Origin: an uncultured Ligilactobacillus sp.
GTDB lineage: Bacteria; Bacillota; Bacilli; Lactobacillales; Lactobacillaceae
Direction: 5' to 3'
Assembly (NCBI GenBank): GCA_934201845.1
Contig: CAKPXA010000001.1
Location: forward strand, 310,001-374,000
DNA: 64,000 nt
In this document: positions 24,152-32,379 of the stretch, piece by piece
Position numbering within the stretch: the stretch's first letter is position 1
Layout: the number at the start of each line of letters is the position of its first letter
Program-made: the position numbers and the translations under genes
Notes under the pieces: model-generated
The model's input: the letters and a program-made list of their open reading frames with translations, nothing else
Told to the model about the DNA's origin: nothing
The model's database searches: none

Positions 24152-25912
24152 TTGGGTATTTTCAAACGTCTGGGCTGGTTCTTCAAGGAACAGAGGAAAC
24201 GTTACTTTCTGGGCGTGGCGGCGCTGTTCGTCACGGCCATGATGACGATTGTGCCCCCGAAGATCATCGGCAGCATCGTTGATGCAATTTCACAGCGGGA
24301 CCTGAAGCCGGGGTTCCTTGTACTCATGCTTACAGTCTTCTTCTTCAGCGCGGTCATCAGGTACCTGATGCGCTACGTCTGGAGAAAGTACATATTCGGT
24401 ACGTCATTCATTCTCGAACGGCAGATCAGAAGCCGGCTCTTCAGCCACTTCATGAAGATGGACCAGACATTTTATTCCAAGCACCGCATCGGCGACCTGA
24501 TGGCACATGCCACAAACGACGTCGACGCGGTCCGCGAAGTGGCCGGGTCGGGCATTCTGACCCTGGCGGATTCGCTCATGACGGGCTGCTCGACGCTGTT
24601 TGCCATGTGCATTTTCGTTGACTGGCATCTTACTGTTCTTGCAATTATTCCACTGCCGTTCCTTGCACTTGAGGCCACGTACCTCGGCAAGAAGATTCAT
24701 GACGCCTTCGGGGATGCCCAGGCTGCATTTTCCGACCTGAACAACAAGACTCAGGAAAGCATCACCGGCGTCAAGGTCATCAAGACGCTCGGTCAGGAGA
24801 ACGAGGACATCAAGGACTTCGAGCGTCACGTTGACCGGACGATTGCCGCCGACAGGAAGTCAATCATCATCGATTCCCTGTTCGATCCGCTGACGACGGT
24901 CATCATGGGCTTCTCGTACGTCATGACGATTGTCTACGGCGGGGCGTCCGTGCTTCACGGCACGATTTCCATCGGTCAGCTCGTGTCGTTTGTTTCCTAT
25001 CTGGCCGAACTTGTCTGGCCGATGTTTGCCATCGGCCGCCTGTTCAACATTCTTGAACGCGGCACGGCCAGCTATGACCGCATCATGCTGCTGCTCGGCG
25101 AGAAGAACCACTGGGTTGAGCCGAAGCTTGAAGAACACACGGAAGTCAGCGGCAGTCTTGACTTCGACATCCGGGAGTTCAAGTACCCTGACCAGAAGGA
25201 CCGCGGCGTGAACCTGACTGACGTCAGATTCGAGGTCAGGCCGGGCAGGGTGCTCGGCATCGTCGGCCGGACCGGCGCCGGCAAGTCCACGATTCTGAGG
25301 CTGCTCATGCGTGAGTTCGACAGCTATGACGGAAGCATCACGTTCGGCGGTCACGACATCCGCGACTACCAAATGCAGGATTTCCTGACACAGATCGGCT
25401 ATGTGCCGCAGACGAGCTTCCTGTTCTCGACGACGGTCAGGGACAACATCCGCTTTGCAAGGCCGCAGGCGACTCAGGAGGAAGTCGATGATGCCGCCTA
25501 TGCCGCCGACCTCGACGCCGACATCGGGCAGATGCGGGACGGATATGACACGGAAGTCGGAGAGATGGGCGTTTCGCTTTCAGGCGGCCAGAAGCAGCGC
25601 ATGGCCATTGCCAGGGCGCTGATGGTCTCGCCGGAACTGCTGATTCTTGACGATTCCCTGTCTGCCGTTGACGCCAAGACTGAAAGGCACATTCTCGAAC
25701 GCATCAGGAAGAGCAGGTCGGACCGGACGACGATCATGGTCGCAAGCCGCCTGAGTTCCGTCATGGCTGCTGACGAGATCATCGTCATCGACCACGGCAC
25801 CGTCGTCGAGCGCGGCACGCACGAGCAGCTTGCGCATAACGGCGGCTGGTACCAGAAGACGTTTGAGATGCAGCGTCTCGAACAGAATGCAGGAAAGGGG
25901 GACGAGGAATAA
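24152..25912 (+). CDS. Heterodimeric ABC exporter, subunit with degenerate ATPase site
   Basis: A 586-residue half-transporter: six membrane helices (to about residue 325), then a nucleotide-binding domain with Walker A GRTGAGKST, Q-loop GYVPQTSFLF and signature LSGGQKQR. Walker B ends ILDDS, so the catalytic glutamate is aspartate, and the H-loop reads ASRLSS, without histidine. This is expected in one partner of asymmetric exporters such as BmrC/BmrD or TM287/288. The TTG at 24152 is chosen because AAAAGGGG lies eight bases upstream, the same layout as grpE; the GTG at 24143 overlaps that site. Substrate unknown (drug or lipid-like). Confidence 0.92.
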   Translation: MGIFKRLGWFFKEQRKRYFLGVAALFVTAMMTIVPPKIIGSIVDAISQRDLKPGFLVLMLTVFFFSAVIRYLMRYVWRKYIFGTSFILERQIRSRLFSHFMKMDQTFYSKHRIGDLMAHATNDVDAVREVAGSGILTLADSLMTGCSTLFAMCIFVDWHLTVLAIIPLPFLALEATYLGKKIHDAFGDAQAAFSDLNNKTQESITGVKVIKTLGQENEDIKDFERHVDRTIAADRKSIIIDSLFDPLTTVIMGFSYVMTIVYGGASVLHGTISIGQLVSFVSYLAELVWPMFAIGRLFNILERGTASYDRIMLLLGEKNHWVEPKLEEHTEVSGSLDFDIREFKYPDQKDRGVNLTDVRFEVRPGRVLGIVGRTGAGKSTILRLLMREFDSYDGSITFGGHDIRDYQMQDFLTQIGYVPQTSFLFSTTVRDNIRFARPQATQEEVDDAAYAADLDADIGQMRDGYDTEVGEMGVSLSGGQKQRMAIARALMVSPELLILDDSLSAVDAKTERHILERIRKSRSDRTTIMVASRLSSVMAADEIIVIDHGTVVERGTHEQLAHNGGWYQKTFEMQRLEQNAGKGDEE

Positions 25913-27705
25913 TGAAGAATGAATCAGCATGGGCAAGGTCCTTCACAAGAAAGGAGCAGAGGACGATAATCAGGCGTCTGCTTCCGTATGCCATGGAATT
26001 CAAGGGACAGTTCATCATCGCCATCGTGTTCGCGCTCCTTTTGAGTCTCGTGAACATTGCGCTGCCCCGCACGCTGCAGTACTATCTGGATCACTATCTG
26101 ACGAATTCGAGCACGACGATGAGAATGATCTGGGCATTCGCGGCACTGTATTTTCTCGGAACGGTCATCAAGGCCGTGACGCAGTTCGTGCAGCAGTTCG
26201 CATTCGGCATGGGCGCCGAACGCACGCTTGAGAAGATCCGCGTCGAGCTTTTCCGGAAGCTCCACTCGCTTGGCCTCAAGTACTTCGACAACGTGCCCGC
26301 CGGATCCATAGTTTCGCGTGTCACGAACGACACGAAGACGCTGTTTGACTTCTGGACGCTTTTTCTGACAATCTTCGTTGCCAGCTTCTCCGTCATCTCG
26401 GCGTTCTTTGCGATGGCCAGCGTCAGCGTTCCACTGTCGCTTCTGACGCTGCTCTTCCTGCCGGTGATCTTCGGGACGACATATCTCTATGAGAAGCTCA
26501 GCTCGAAGATCTATCGCCGTCTGCGCGAATACCTCAGCCAGATCAACACGAAGCTCAACGAATCGCTCATGGGCATCAGCATCATCCAGCAGTTCAGGCA
26601 GCAGGAACGCATCACGGGAGAATTCGAGAATAAGAACGAAGACTACATGCAGATGCGTTTCAAGATGATCAAGATCAACTCGCTGCTCCTGTTCCCGATT
26701 GTGACGCTGCTTTACAACCTGGCAGAGCTCGTGACGCTGTCCTGGTTCGGCATCCAGGGCATTGACAGCTTCGTCAAGGCCGGCGTCATCTATGCGTTCC
26801 TGTCATACGTACAGAACTTCTTCAACCCGATGACGAATGTCATGGACTACATGGCCGTCTTCCAGGACGGCATCGTGGCCGGAAGCCGCATTCTGAGAAT
26901 CATGGATGACACGACGTATGCTCCGAAGCAAAACGAGGACTCAACTGCCGAAATCACGGAAGGCCGCATTGAGTTCAGGGATGTCACGTTCGGCTACAAT
27001 GAAGGAGATCCCGTCTTAAAGCACATCACGTTCACGGCCGAGCCAGGACAGACCATTGCCCTGGTCGGACACACGGGCAGCGGCAAGAGTTCGATCATCA
27101 ACGTCCTGCTGCGTTTCTACGATTTCTCGAACGGTCAGATTCTGATTGACGGACACGACATCAGAGACTATTCCACGGCCGAGCTGCGAAGAAAGATGGG
27201 GCTCGTCCTGCAGGAACCGTTTCTGTTTTACGGCGACATCAAGACGAACATCAGAATGTACGACAAATCCATTACGGACGATCAGGTCAGATCGGCTGCT
27301 GAGTTCGTCGACGCCTCGTCGTTCATCGAGAAGCTGCCTCAGAAGTACGATTCCAAGGTCTTCGAGCGCGGCGGTGCCTTTTCTGCCGGTCAGCGCCAGC
27401 TTCTGTCGTTTGCGCGGACCATCGTCAGAGACCCCAAGGTTCTGATTCTCGACGAGGCGACGGCCAACATCGACACGCAGACCGAAATGATGATCCAGCA
27501 CGGGATGAATCAGATGAGAAGAGGCAGGACGACGATTGCCATTGCGCACCGTCTGTCGACAATCAAGGACGCCGACCTCATCCTGGTTCTTGACAAGGGC
27601 AACATCGTTGAACGCGGCACTCATGACAGCCTGCTCGCCGAAAACGGGCGCTATGCGGAACTCTACCGCATGCAGAGCGCTCAGACGCAGGGACAGGGTG
27701 CATGA
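25912..27705 (+). CDS. Heterodimeric ABC exporter, catalytically complete subunit
   Basis: A 597-residue half-transporter whose ATG overlaps the previous stop codon by one base. Six membrane helices are followed by a complete nucleotide-binding domain: Walker A GHTGSGKSS, Q-loop LVLQEPFLF, signature FSAGQRQL, Walker B LILDEATANID with catalytic Glu, and H-loop AIAHRLST. In heterodimers the complete catalytic site uses this subunit's Walker motifs and the partner's canonical LSGGQ. A multidrug or lipid export role is the usual family assignment. A strong terminator follows. Confidence 0.93.
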   Translation: MKNESAWARSFTRKEQRTIIRRLLPYAMEFKGQFIIAIVFALLLSLVNIALPRTLQYYLDHYLTNSSTTMRMIWAFAALYFLGTVIKAVTQFVQQFAFGMGAERTLEKIRVELFRKLHSLGLKYFDNVPAGSIVSRVTNDTKTLFDFWTLFLTIFVASFSVISAFFAMASVSVPLSLLTLLFLPVIFGTTYLYEKLSSKIYRRLREYLSQINTKLNESLMGISIIQQFRQQERITGEFENKNEDYMQMRFKMIKINSLLLFPIVTLLYNLAELVTLSWFGIQGIDSFVKAGVIYAFLSYVQNFFNPMTNVMDYMAVFQDGIVAGSRILRIMDDTTYAPKQNEDSTAEITEGRIEFRDVTFGYNEGDPVLKHITFTAEPGQTIALVGHTGSGKSSIINVLLRFYDFSNGQILIDGHDIRDYSTAELRRKMGLVLQEPFLFYGDIKTNIRMYDKSITDDQVRSAAEFVDASSFIEKLPQKYDSKVFERGGAFSAGQRQLLSFARTIVRDPKVLILDEATANIDTQTEMMIQHGMNQMRRGRTTIAIAHRLSTIKDADLILVLDKGNIVERGTHDSLLAENGRYAELYRMQSAQTQGQGA

Positions 27706-27724
27706 TTCAATGACATTGAACGGG

Positions 27725-27764
27725 GCCGTCCGGCACAGGAAACACTGTGCCGGACGGTCTTTTT
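27725..27764 (+). terminator. Terminator of the ABC exporter operon
   Basis: Fourteen-base-pair stem GCCGTCCGGCACAG/CTGTGCCGGACGGT followed by five T after one C. Confidence 0.93.
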
Positions 27765-27837
27765 GTGCAGCGGGCGGCGTTGACGGGCATACCTGTGCCA
27801 ATTTGAAAAAGCACAGGAGAAACCGACGGAAACAAAA

Positions 27838-27898
27838 AAACTCCACTCCATTTCTGAAGTGAAGCTTTCGGGGCCGTCAACACCATTTGACAAAGAAC
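27838..27898. repeat. Dispersed palindromic repeat, family 1, variant copy
   Basis: AACTCCACTCCATTTCTGAAG, a 20-base linker, then TCAACACCATTTGACAAAGA. It aligns with 43189-43247 over about 60 bases but lacks the outer ATGGTGTTGA arm. It lies between the convergent exporter operon and tRNA-Ser. Confidence 0.75.
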
Positions 27899-27929
27899 CG
27901 GAATGCCGTCTCAGGCATCCCGGTTCCTT
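27894..27929 (-). terminator. Probable terminator of tRNA-Ser
   Basis: On the minus strand GGAACCGGGATGCC/GGCATTCCGGTTC forms a long stem, with only a short T-run after it. Confidence 0.6.
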
Positions 27930-27950
27930 GTTATGTCATGTTCGAGGTAA

Positions 27951-28036
27951 GGAGAGTACAGGATTTGAACCTGCGCGCCGGTGTTACCGGTTCGCCGGAT
28001 TTCGAGTCCGGTGCATTACCACTCTGCCAACTCTCC
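27951..28036 (-). tRNA. tRNA-Ser (anticodon CGA)
   Basis: On the minus strand an 86-nt class II tRNA. The acceptor stem GGAGAGT/ACTCTCC, D arm with GCAGAGTGGTAATGC, anticodon stem CCGGA/TCCGG around CTCGAAA (anticodon CGA), a long variable arm CGAACCGGTAACACCGGCG, and T arm GCAGGTTCAAATCCTGT all fit. The 3' CCA is not encoded. It decodes UCG. Confidence 0.96.
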
Positions 28037-28048
28037 ATAACATTGTTA

Positions 28049-28077
28049 ATTATATCAGTTGAAAATGATATTGGCAA
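28049..28077 (-). promoter_or_regulatory. Promoter of tRNA-Ser
   Basis: Minus strand: TTGCCA (28072-28077), TATAAT (28049-28054), spacer 17. Confidence 0.85.
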
Positions 28078-28143
28078 GTGGAATTTCGATTTATTTTAAT
28101 TTTTCAGCAGAATCTATGGAAGTCATGCGGGGACGGGGCTGAA

Positions 28144-28425
28144 TCATCTCCGGAGCAGTTCTTCATCCACGCCGTGACTGATGAGATAGGCTTCCTTTCT
28201 TGCACGGGACTGATGCTTGAAGGCATATTCGGCCTTCAGGGCACTGGATTTGTCGGGGAACTCCTCGTGATGGATGAGTCTGACGGGGCGCCTTGTGCGG
28301 GTGTACTTGGCGCCTTCACCGCGGTTGTGGGTCGCCACGCGGGCGGCGAGGTCCGTCGTGAAGCCGCCGTAGAGGGTCCGGTCGGAGCAGAGCAGCACAT
28401 AGAAGTAGTATCTGCCGTCAGCCAT
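28144..28425 (-). CDS. GIY-YIG domain protein (YazA/YhbQ-like)
   Basis: A 93-residue stand-alone GIY-YIG nuclease-fold domain. The motif appears as [20 protein letters not shown], with a phenylalanine where many members have tyrosine or isoleucine, then the conserved Arg ([16 protein letters not shown]) and Glu (HHEEF). Similar proteins (YazA, YhbQ, UPF0213) are tentatively tied to DNA repair. The start at 28425 overlaps the upstream methyltransferase gene by eight bases, as yazA follows yabB in Bacillus. Confidence 0.92.
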   Translation of the reverse strand: MADGRYYFYVLLCSDRTLYGGFTTDLAARVATHNRGEGAKYTRTRRPVRLIHHEEFPDKSSALKAEYAFKHQSRARKEAYLISHGVDEELLRR

Positions 28426-29164
28426 AGATGATCTTCCTGACTTCCTCTGTGTACTCGCCGTCGTCACCGTAGACGAAAAGCGGCGGCAGGAAGCGCAGTC
28501 CGCCCGGCTTGCCGTCCTTGATGGCCTCGACCAGCACCATGTTGGCTTCGCGGTCCCTTCTCGGGTAGACGAACTGCACCCGCTTCGGCTCGAGTCTGTG
28601 CTTTCTCATCAGTTCCAGCATTTCGAGCAGACGGTCGGGACGGTGAACGTAGGCGGCCTTGCCGTTCATCTTCAGCAGTCCGCTTGCCTGTTCGATGGTC
28701 TGTTCCAGCGTCACCGCCAGCTCGTGCCGCGCGAGGGCGAGATAGGGGTTGGGATTCTTGCTGCTGTCCGGCTTGTCGGCAAAGTACGGCGGGTTGCACG
28801 TGACCGTGTCGATGGTGTCCTTTTCCAGGTGGTTCAGCACGTTGTTCAGGTCATCGTTGATTACGGTCACCCGGTCCTCGAGTCCGTTCAGGACCACGCT
28901 GCGCTTCGCCATGTCGGCGAGCCTGGGCTGCAGTTCCACTTCGTAGATTCTGGCACTGCATTTCGGCGTCAGAAAGAGACCGACTGCCCCGTTGCCGGCA
29001 CACAGGTCGACAATCTTCTGTTCCCTCTTTCTGGCGGGATTCGTAAAGTGTGCGAGAAGCACGGCATCGAGCGAAAACGAGAACACCTCGCTGCTCTGGA
29101 TGATTCTGATGCCGTTTGCGAAGAGCGCATCAATGCGCTCGTTTTCATGAATTTCAACGTCCAT
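28418..29164 (-). CDS. tRNA1(Val) adenine-37 N6-methyltransferase-like protein (TrmN6/YabB)
   Basis: A 248-residue class I SAM-dependent methyltransferase: SAM loop [14 protein letters not shown] and the catalytic NPPY at 124-127, characteristic of N6-adenine enzymes. Length, the N terminus ([14 protein letters not shown]) and the neighbour gene match B. subtilis YabB, a relative of E. coli YfiC/TrmN. The ATG at 29164 is seven bases after GGAG; the ATG at 29170 is too close. A TATAAT lies on the minus strand at 29197-29202. Confidence 0.9.
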   Translation of the reverse strand: MDVEIHENERIDALFANGIRIIQSSEVFSFSLDAVLLAHFTNPARKREQKIVDLCAGNGAVGLFLTPKCSARIYEVELQPRLADMAKRSVVLNGLEDRVTVINDDLNNVLNHLEKDTIDTVTCNPPYFADKPDSSKNPNPYLALARHELAVTLEQTIEQASGLLKMNGKAAYVHRPDRLLEMLELMRKHRLEPKRVQFVYPRRDREANMVLVEAIKDGKPGGLRFLPPLFVYGDDGEYTEEVRKIIYG

Positions 29165-29286
29165 TTCCATTCTCCGATTTTCCAAGGATACTTTCCATTA
29201 TAACATTCAATCATTCGGAAAACTTGTAATTTTCACTGTTTCATCATATCATTGGGTATGAATAACATTTGAAGGGAAGAAGAAAC

Positions 29287-29928
29287 GTGTTCTATTCTTT
29301 TATCAGGGCGGTTGCCAGATTCATCGTCTTCGTCATCAACGGCAACGCCCGCTATGAAAACAGGGACAAGCTGCCGGAAGGAAACTACATCCTGGTTGCG
29401 CCGCACCGCGCCTGGTTTGACATGATCTACTTCGCGCTCGCCGCCTCCCCGAAGAAGTTCTGCTTCATGGCGAAGAAGGAGCTCTTTGAAAATCCAGTGC
29501 TGAAATTCATCCTGGTGCATGCCAACGCCTTTCCGGTTGACCGCGGGAACCCGGGTGCCTCAGCCATCAAGAAGCCTGTGAAGCTGCTGAAGAATTCGGA
29601 TCTTTCGCTCATCATCTTTCCGTCGGGAACGCGGCACAGCCAGAACCTGAAGGGCGGCGCCGTTTTGATTTCCAAGCTTTCGGGCGTGCCCCTCGTTCCG
29701 GTCGTCTATCAGGGACCGGTGACGTTCGGGGACCTCTGCAGGCGCAGGAAGTTGACGGTGCGCTTCGGTGACCCGATCGTGGTTGACCGCAGGATGAAGC
29801 TCACTGATGAAAACCAGGAAATGGTTCTGAATCAGATGAATGAAGCCTTCGAAAGACTTGACCGGGAGATAGACCCCAACTACCATTACGTCGACCCGCA
29901 TCCGGAGAAGGCTGAAAAACAGCAGTAG
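29287..29928 (+). CDS. plsC: 1-acyl-sn-glycerol-3-phosphate acyltransferase family protein
   Basis: Acylates lysophosphatidic acid at the sn-2 position to form phosphatidic acid at the membrane. The 213-residue product has an N-terminal hydrophobic helix, the catalytic HRAWFD (H40-x4-D45), the FPVDRG block and the FPSGTRH glycerophosphate-binding motif (EGTR in many members). GTG at 29287 is chosen because AAGGGAAG lies eight bases upstream; the in-frame TTG at 29269 has none. Not obviously part of an operon. Gene assignment is at family level. Confidence 0.88.
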   Translation: MFYSFIRAVARFIVFVINGNARYENRDKLPEGNYILVAPHRAWFDMIYFALAASPKKFCFMAKKELFENPVLKFILVHANAFPVDRGNPGASAIKKPVKLLKNSDLSLIIFPSGTRHSQNLKGGAVLISKLSGVPLVPVVYQGPVTFGDLCRRRKLTVRFGDPIVVDRRMKLTDENQEMVLNQMNEAFERLDREIDPNYHYVDPHPEKAEKQQ

Positions 29929-30023
29929 AACCGGATGTGATTACATGGTCATCACTTCATTTCCGAGGTGGTGTCCTTTTTCATCTGCAGCTTGCCGCCT
30001 GTACGCTGCGATGAGCTTTTCTC

Positions 30024-30052
30024 ATCCGGAATGCCGCAGACGGTGGTATAAT
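30024..30052 (+). promoter_or_regulatory. Extended -10 promoter of the small-protein/DUF1810 unit
   Basis: TGGTATAAT ending at 30052 is an extended -10; no clear -35. Confidence 0.6.
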
Positions 30053-30083
30053 GAGCATGAAAAGAGACAACGAGGTGAACGCA

Positions 30084-30218
30084 ATGGCAGAGATGTCCGA
30101 GGCAAAGAAGAGGGCCAACAGGAAGTGGGACGAGAAGAACAAGGAGAAGGCCAGGAAGTATCAGTACCGTTCCATGGCCAAGTCATACGTCAGGAAGTAT
30201 GCTGAAGCAGATGATTGA
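30084..30218 (+). CDS. 44-residue basic protein, function unknown
   Basis: Too short for usual gene callers. It reads MAEMSEAKKRANRKWDEKNK and continues, rich in Lys, Arg and Tyr, ending AEADD. CGAGGTG lies eight bases before the ATG and an extended -10 promoter 32 bases upstream. The pattern AKKRANRKWDEKNKEK followed by YRSMAKSYVRKYA looks like a recurrent small-protein pattern in Firmicutes (recognised only loosely). A nucleic-acid-binding role is possible from its charge, nothing more. First of three closely spaced genes. Confidence 0.7.
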   Translation: MAEMSEAKKRANRKWDEKNKEKARKYQYRSMAKSYVRKYAEADD

Positions 30219-30251
30219 AGAAAGGCTTGAAGAAGGAGAGGTGTGATTTTC

Positions 30252-30359
30252 ATGGACAGAAGGAGAAAGATCCAGACGCTGACGCTGATGCTGCAGACGG
30301 CGGTGCTCGTTTTGCAGCTGACGAACCTTGCAGGCATTCTGCGGGAAAGGAAGAAGTGA
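30252..30359 (+). CDS. 35-residue single-span membrane protein, function unknown
   Basis: Begins MDRRRKIQTL and has one hydrophobic helix (about residues 9-29, leucine-rich) flanked by basic ends (RRRK at the start, RERKK at the end). AAGGAGAGG lies about eight bases upstream of the ATG. It ends one base before the DUF1810 ATG, so coupling is likely. No family recognised; a small regulatory membrane protein is a guess. Confidence 0.55.
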   Translation: MDRRRKIQTLTLMLQTAVLVLQLTNLAGILRERKK

Positions 30360-30360
30360 C

Positions 30361-30807
30361 ATGGACCGGTATGATCTGGAACGGTTCAGGAAGGCCCAGG
30401 CCGCTAACTACGGGGATGCGGTCGAGGAGCTCCGGCAGGGATGGAAGAGAACGCACTGGATGTGGTATGTCTTTCCGCAGCTGAAGGCTCTCGGTCGCAG
30501 CGAAACCGCTGCATTTTACGGCATCGGAGGCATAGGCGAGGCCTGCGCCTATCTTGAGGACGGAATCCTTGGTCCCAGGCTTGTCGCCGTCTCCAGGCTC
30601 CTGCTGGAGACTGAAGACACGAATCCGCGCCGCGTGATGGGCTATCCCGACTGCCTCAAGCTCAAGTCGTCGATGACGCTCTTTGAAAATGCAGCGCAGC
30701 GCATTCAGGACGGCGAGGCGGAGGAAGTCTTCGCTTCGGTCCTCTCGCGCTTCTATCACGGCAGACGCGATGAGGAAACGCTGAAGCTGTTAAGGAAAGA
30801 AGCTTGA
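30361..30807 (+). CDS. DUF1810 family protein
   Basis: 148 residues. The family pattern is clear: YDLERFRKAQ at the start, W-x-x-T-H-W-M-W-Y-V-F-P-Q (KRTHWMWYVFPQLKALGRS), FYGIGGIGEA and the late FENAAQRIQDGEAEEVFASVLSRFYHGRRDEETLKLL. The biochemical role is not established. The ATG at 30361 directly follows the small membrane gene. Its stop codon lies inside the -35 box of the next promoter. Confidence 0.88.
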   Translation: MDRYDLERFRKAQAANYGDAVEELRQGWKRTHWMWYVFPQLKALGRSETAAFYGIGGIGEACAYLEDGILGPRLVAVSRLLLETEDTNPRRVMGYPDCLKLKSSMTLFENAAQRIQDGEAEEVFASVLSRFYHGRRDEETLKLLRKEA

Positions 30808-30832
30808 CATCGTTTTTGATATCTAGTACACT
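30804..30832 (+). promoter_or_regulatory. Promoter of the T-box-hisS-aspS operon
   Basis: TTGACA 30804-30809 and TACACT 30827-30832, spacer 17; the -35 overlaps the DUF1810 stop codon. Confidence 0.8.
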
Positions 30833-30838
30833 GTATTT

Positions 30839-31054
30839 GAATAATGAACCGGTGAAAAAGAGGAGTAGAAGGGGAAGACCGCAAAGAGAGTGGACGGATG
30901 CTGAGAAGTCCAACGGTCCGGTCCTTCGAAAGACACTTTTGAGGTGTGCCTGAGGAAGGCACCGCGACATGGCGCGTTATCCCCGAGTTAAAAGCCAAGG
31001 TGGTACCGTGCTTATGCGCCCTTGTCAATCAGTGATGGTTGACGGGGCTTTTTT
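30839..31054 (+). promoter_or_regulatory. T-box riboswitch controlling hisS-aspS
   Basis: A tRNA-sensing leader: stem I elements (AGTAGAAGGGGAAGACC, AGAGAG, GATGCTGAGAAGTCC), the antiterminator T-box sequence AAGGTGGTACCGTGC with TGGTACC at 31001-31007, and a terminator (arms 31018-31031 and about 31036-31048, then six T). The likely specifier is GAC (Asp) at 30932-30934, followed by A; the overlapping CAC (His) begins two bases later. Uncharged tRNA-Asp (perhaps tRNA-His) would favour antitermination. Confidence 0.93.
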
Positions 31055-31083
31055 GTTACCGGAAGAAAGCAGGAGGAATGAAC

Positions 31084-32361
31084 ATGAAATACCAGCGTCC
31101 AAAGGGAACGGCCGACATTCTGCCGGGCGAGTCCGAAAAGTGGCAGTTTGTTGAGAAAAAGGCCCGCGAACTGTTCAGAAAGTTCCGTTATCAGGAAATG
31201 AGAACGCCGATCTTTGAAAGCTTTGAGGTCTTCTCACGTACGTCGGGCGAGACGTCCGACATCGTGACGAAGGAAATGTACGACTTCTTCGACAAGGGCG
31301 ACCGTCACATCACGCTGCGTCCGGAGGGAACGGCCGGCGTCGTCAGAAGCTATGTCGAAAACAAGCTTTACGGACCGGAAGTCCAGAAGCCGTTCAAGAC
31401 ATACTACATCGGACCGATGTTCCGCTATGAGCGTCCGCAGGCAGGACGTTTCCGCGAGTTCCATCAGATTGGCGTCGAGGCATTCGGCGTTGACAATCCG
31501 ACGCTTGACGTGGAAGTCATCTCGATGGCAATCGAGCTTTTGAAGAGCTTCGGCCTGAACAGCCTGAAGCTTGCGCTGAACACGCTTGGCGACAATGAAT
31601 CGCGTGCCGCCTACCGTCAGGCGCTGATTGACTATCTGGAACCGTTTGAGGAACAGCTTTCCGACGACTCGAAGGAACGTCTGCACAAGAACCCGCTGCG
31701 CGTCCTTGACTCCAAGGATGCAGGAGACCAGAAGATCGTCGAGGGAGCGCCGTCCATCCTGGACTACCTTACGGATGACGCAAGGAAGCACTTCGAGACG
31801 GTGAGGGAACTGCTTGACACGCTCGGCATTGAATACGAAATCGACCCGAACATGGTCCGCGGACTTGACTACTACAACCACACCATCTTTGAAATCATGA
31901 GCGATTCCAAGGTGTTCGGCGGCAAGTGGACGACGGTCTGCGCCGGCGGCCGCTACAACGGCCTCGTTGAGCAGCTCGGCGGTCCGGAGACGCCGGGCAT
32001 CGGCTTCGCTCTCGGTGTTGAGCGTCTGCTGCTCATCCTCGAGGCGGAGGACGATGCATTTGACATCGACAACAGCCTCGACGTTTACGTTGTCGGAATC
32101 GGCGAGAGCACGAACGCCGAAACGCTCAGACTGGTCATGTCCCTCAGGCGTCAGGGCCTCAGCGCCGACCGCGACTACCTCGGCCGCAAGCCGAAGGCGC
32201 AGTTCAAGTCGGCAAGCAAGCTCGGCGCGAAGTACACGCTGACTGTCGGCGAGACCGAACTCGCCGAGGGCAGGGCCAACCTGAAGAACATGGAAACCGG
32301 TGAGGAAGTCAGCGTCTCATTGAACGACATCCATGCAGATTTTACGGGACTCGCAAAATAG
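31084..32361 (+). CDS. hisS: Histidyl-tRNA synthetase
   Basis: Class II synthetase charging tRNA-His. The 425-residue protein starts [19 protein letters not shown], with motif 2 around [22 protein letters not shown], the histidine-binding [10 protein letters not shown] region ([12 protein letters not shown]), motif 3 [15 protein letters not shown], and a C-terminal anticodon-binding domain from about residue 330. The ATG at 31084 lies seven bases from AGGAGG; the one at 31078 is too close. Followed after 18 bases by aspS under shared T-box control. Confidence 0.97.
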   Translation: MKYQRPKGTADILPGESEKWQFVEKKARELFRKFRYQEMRTPIFESFEVFSRTSGETSDIVTKEMYDFFDKGDRHITLRPEGTAGVVRSYVENKLYGPEVQKPFKTYYIGPMFRYERPQAGRFREFHQIGVEAFGVDNPTLDVEVISMAIELLKSFGLNSLKLALNTLGDNESRAAYRQALIDYLEPFEEQLSDDSKERLHKNPLRVLDSKDAGDQKIVEGAPSILDYLTDDARKHFETVRELLDTLGIEYEIDPNMVRGLDYYNHTIFEIMSDSKVFGGKWTTVCAGGRYNGLVEQLGGPETPGIGFALGVERLLLILEAEDDAFDIDNSLDVYVVGIGESTNAETLRLVMSLRRQGLSADRDYLGRKPKAQFKSASKLGAKYTLTVGETELAEGRANLKNMETGEEVSVSLNDIHADFTGLAK

Positions 32362-32379
32362 GAAAGGAAGATTATTGAA

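Noticed and set aside
27859-28099. Short forward frames over 27859-28099
   Set aside because: They are the antisense of tRNA-Ser and its promoter.
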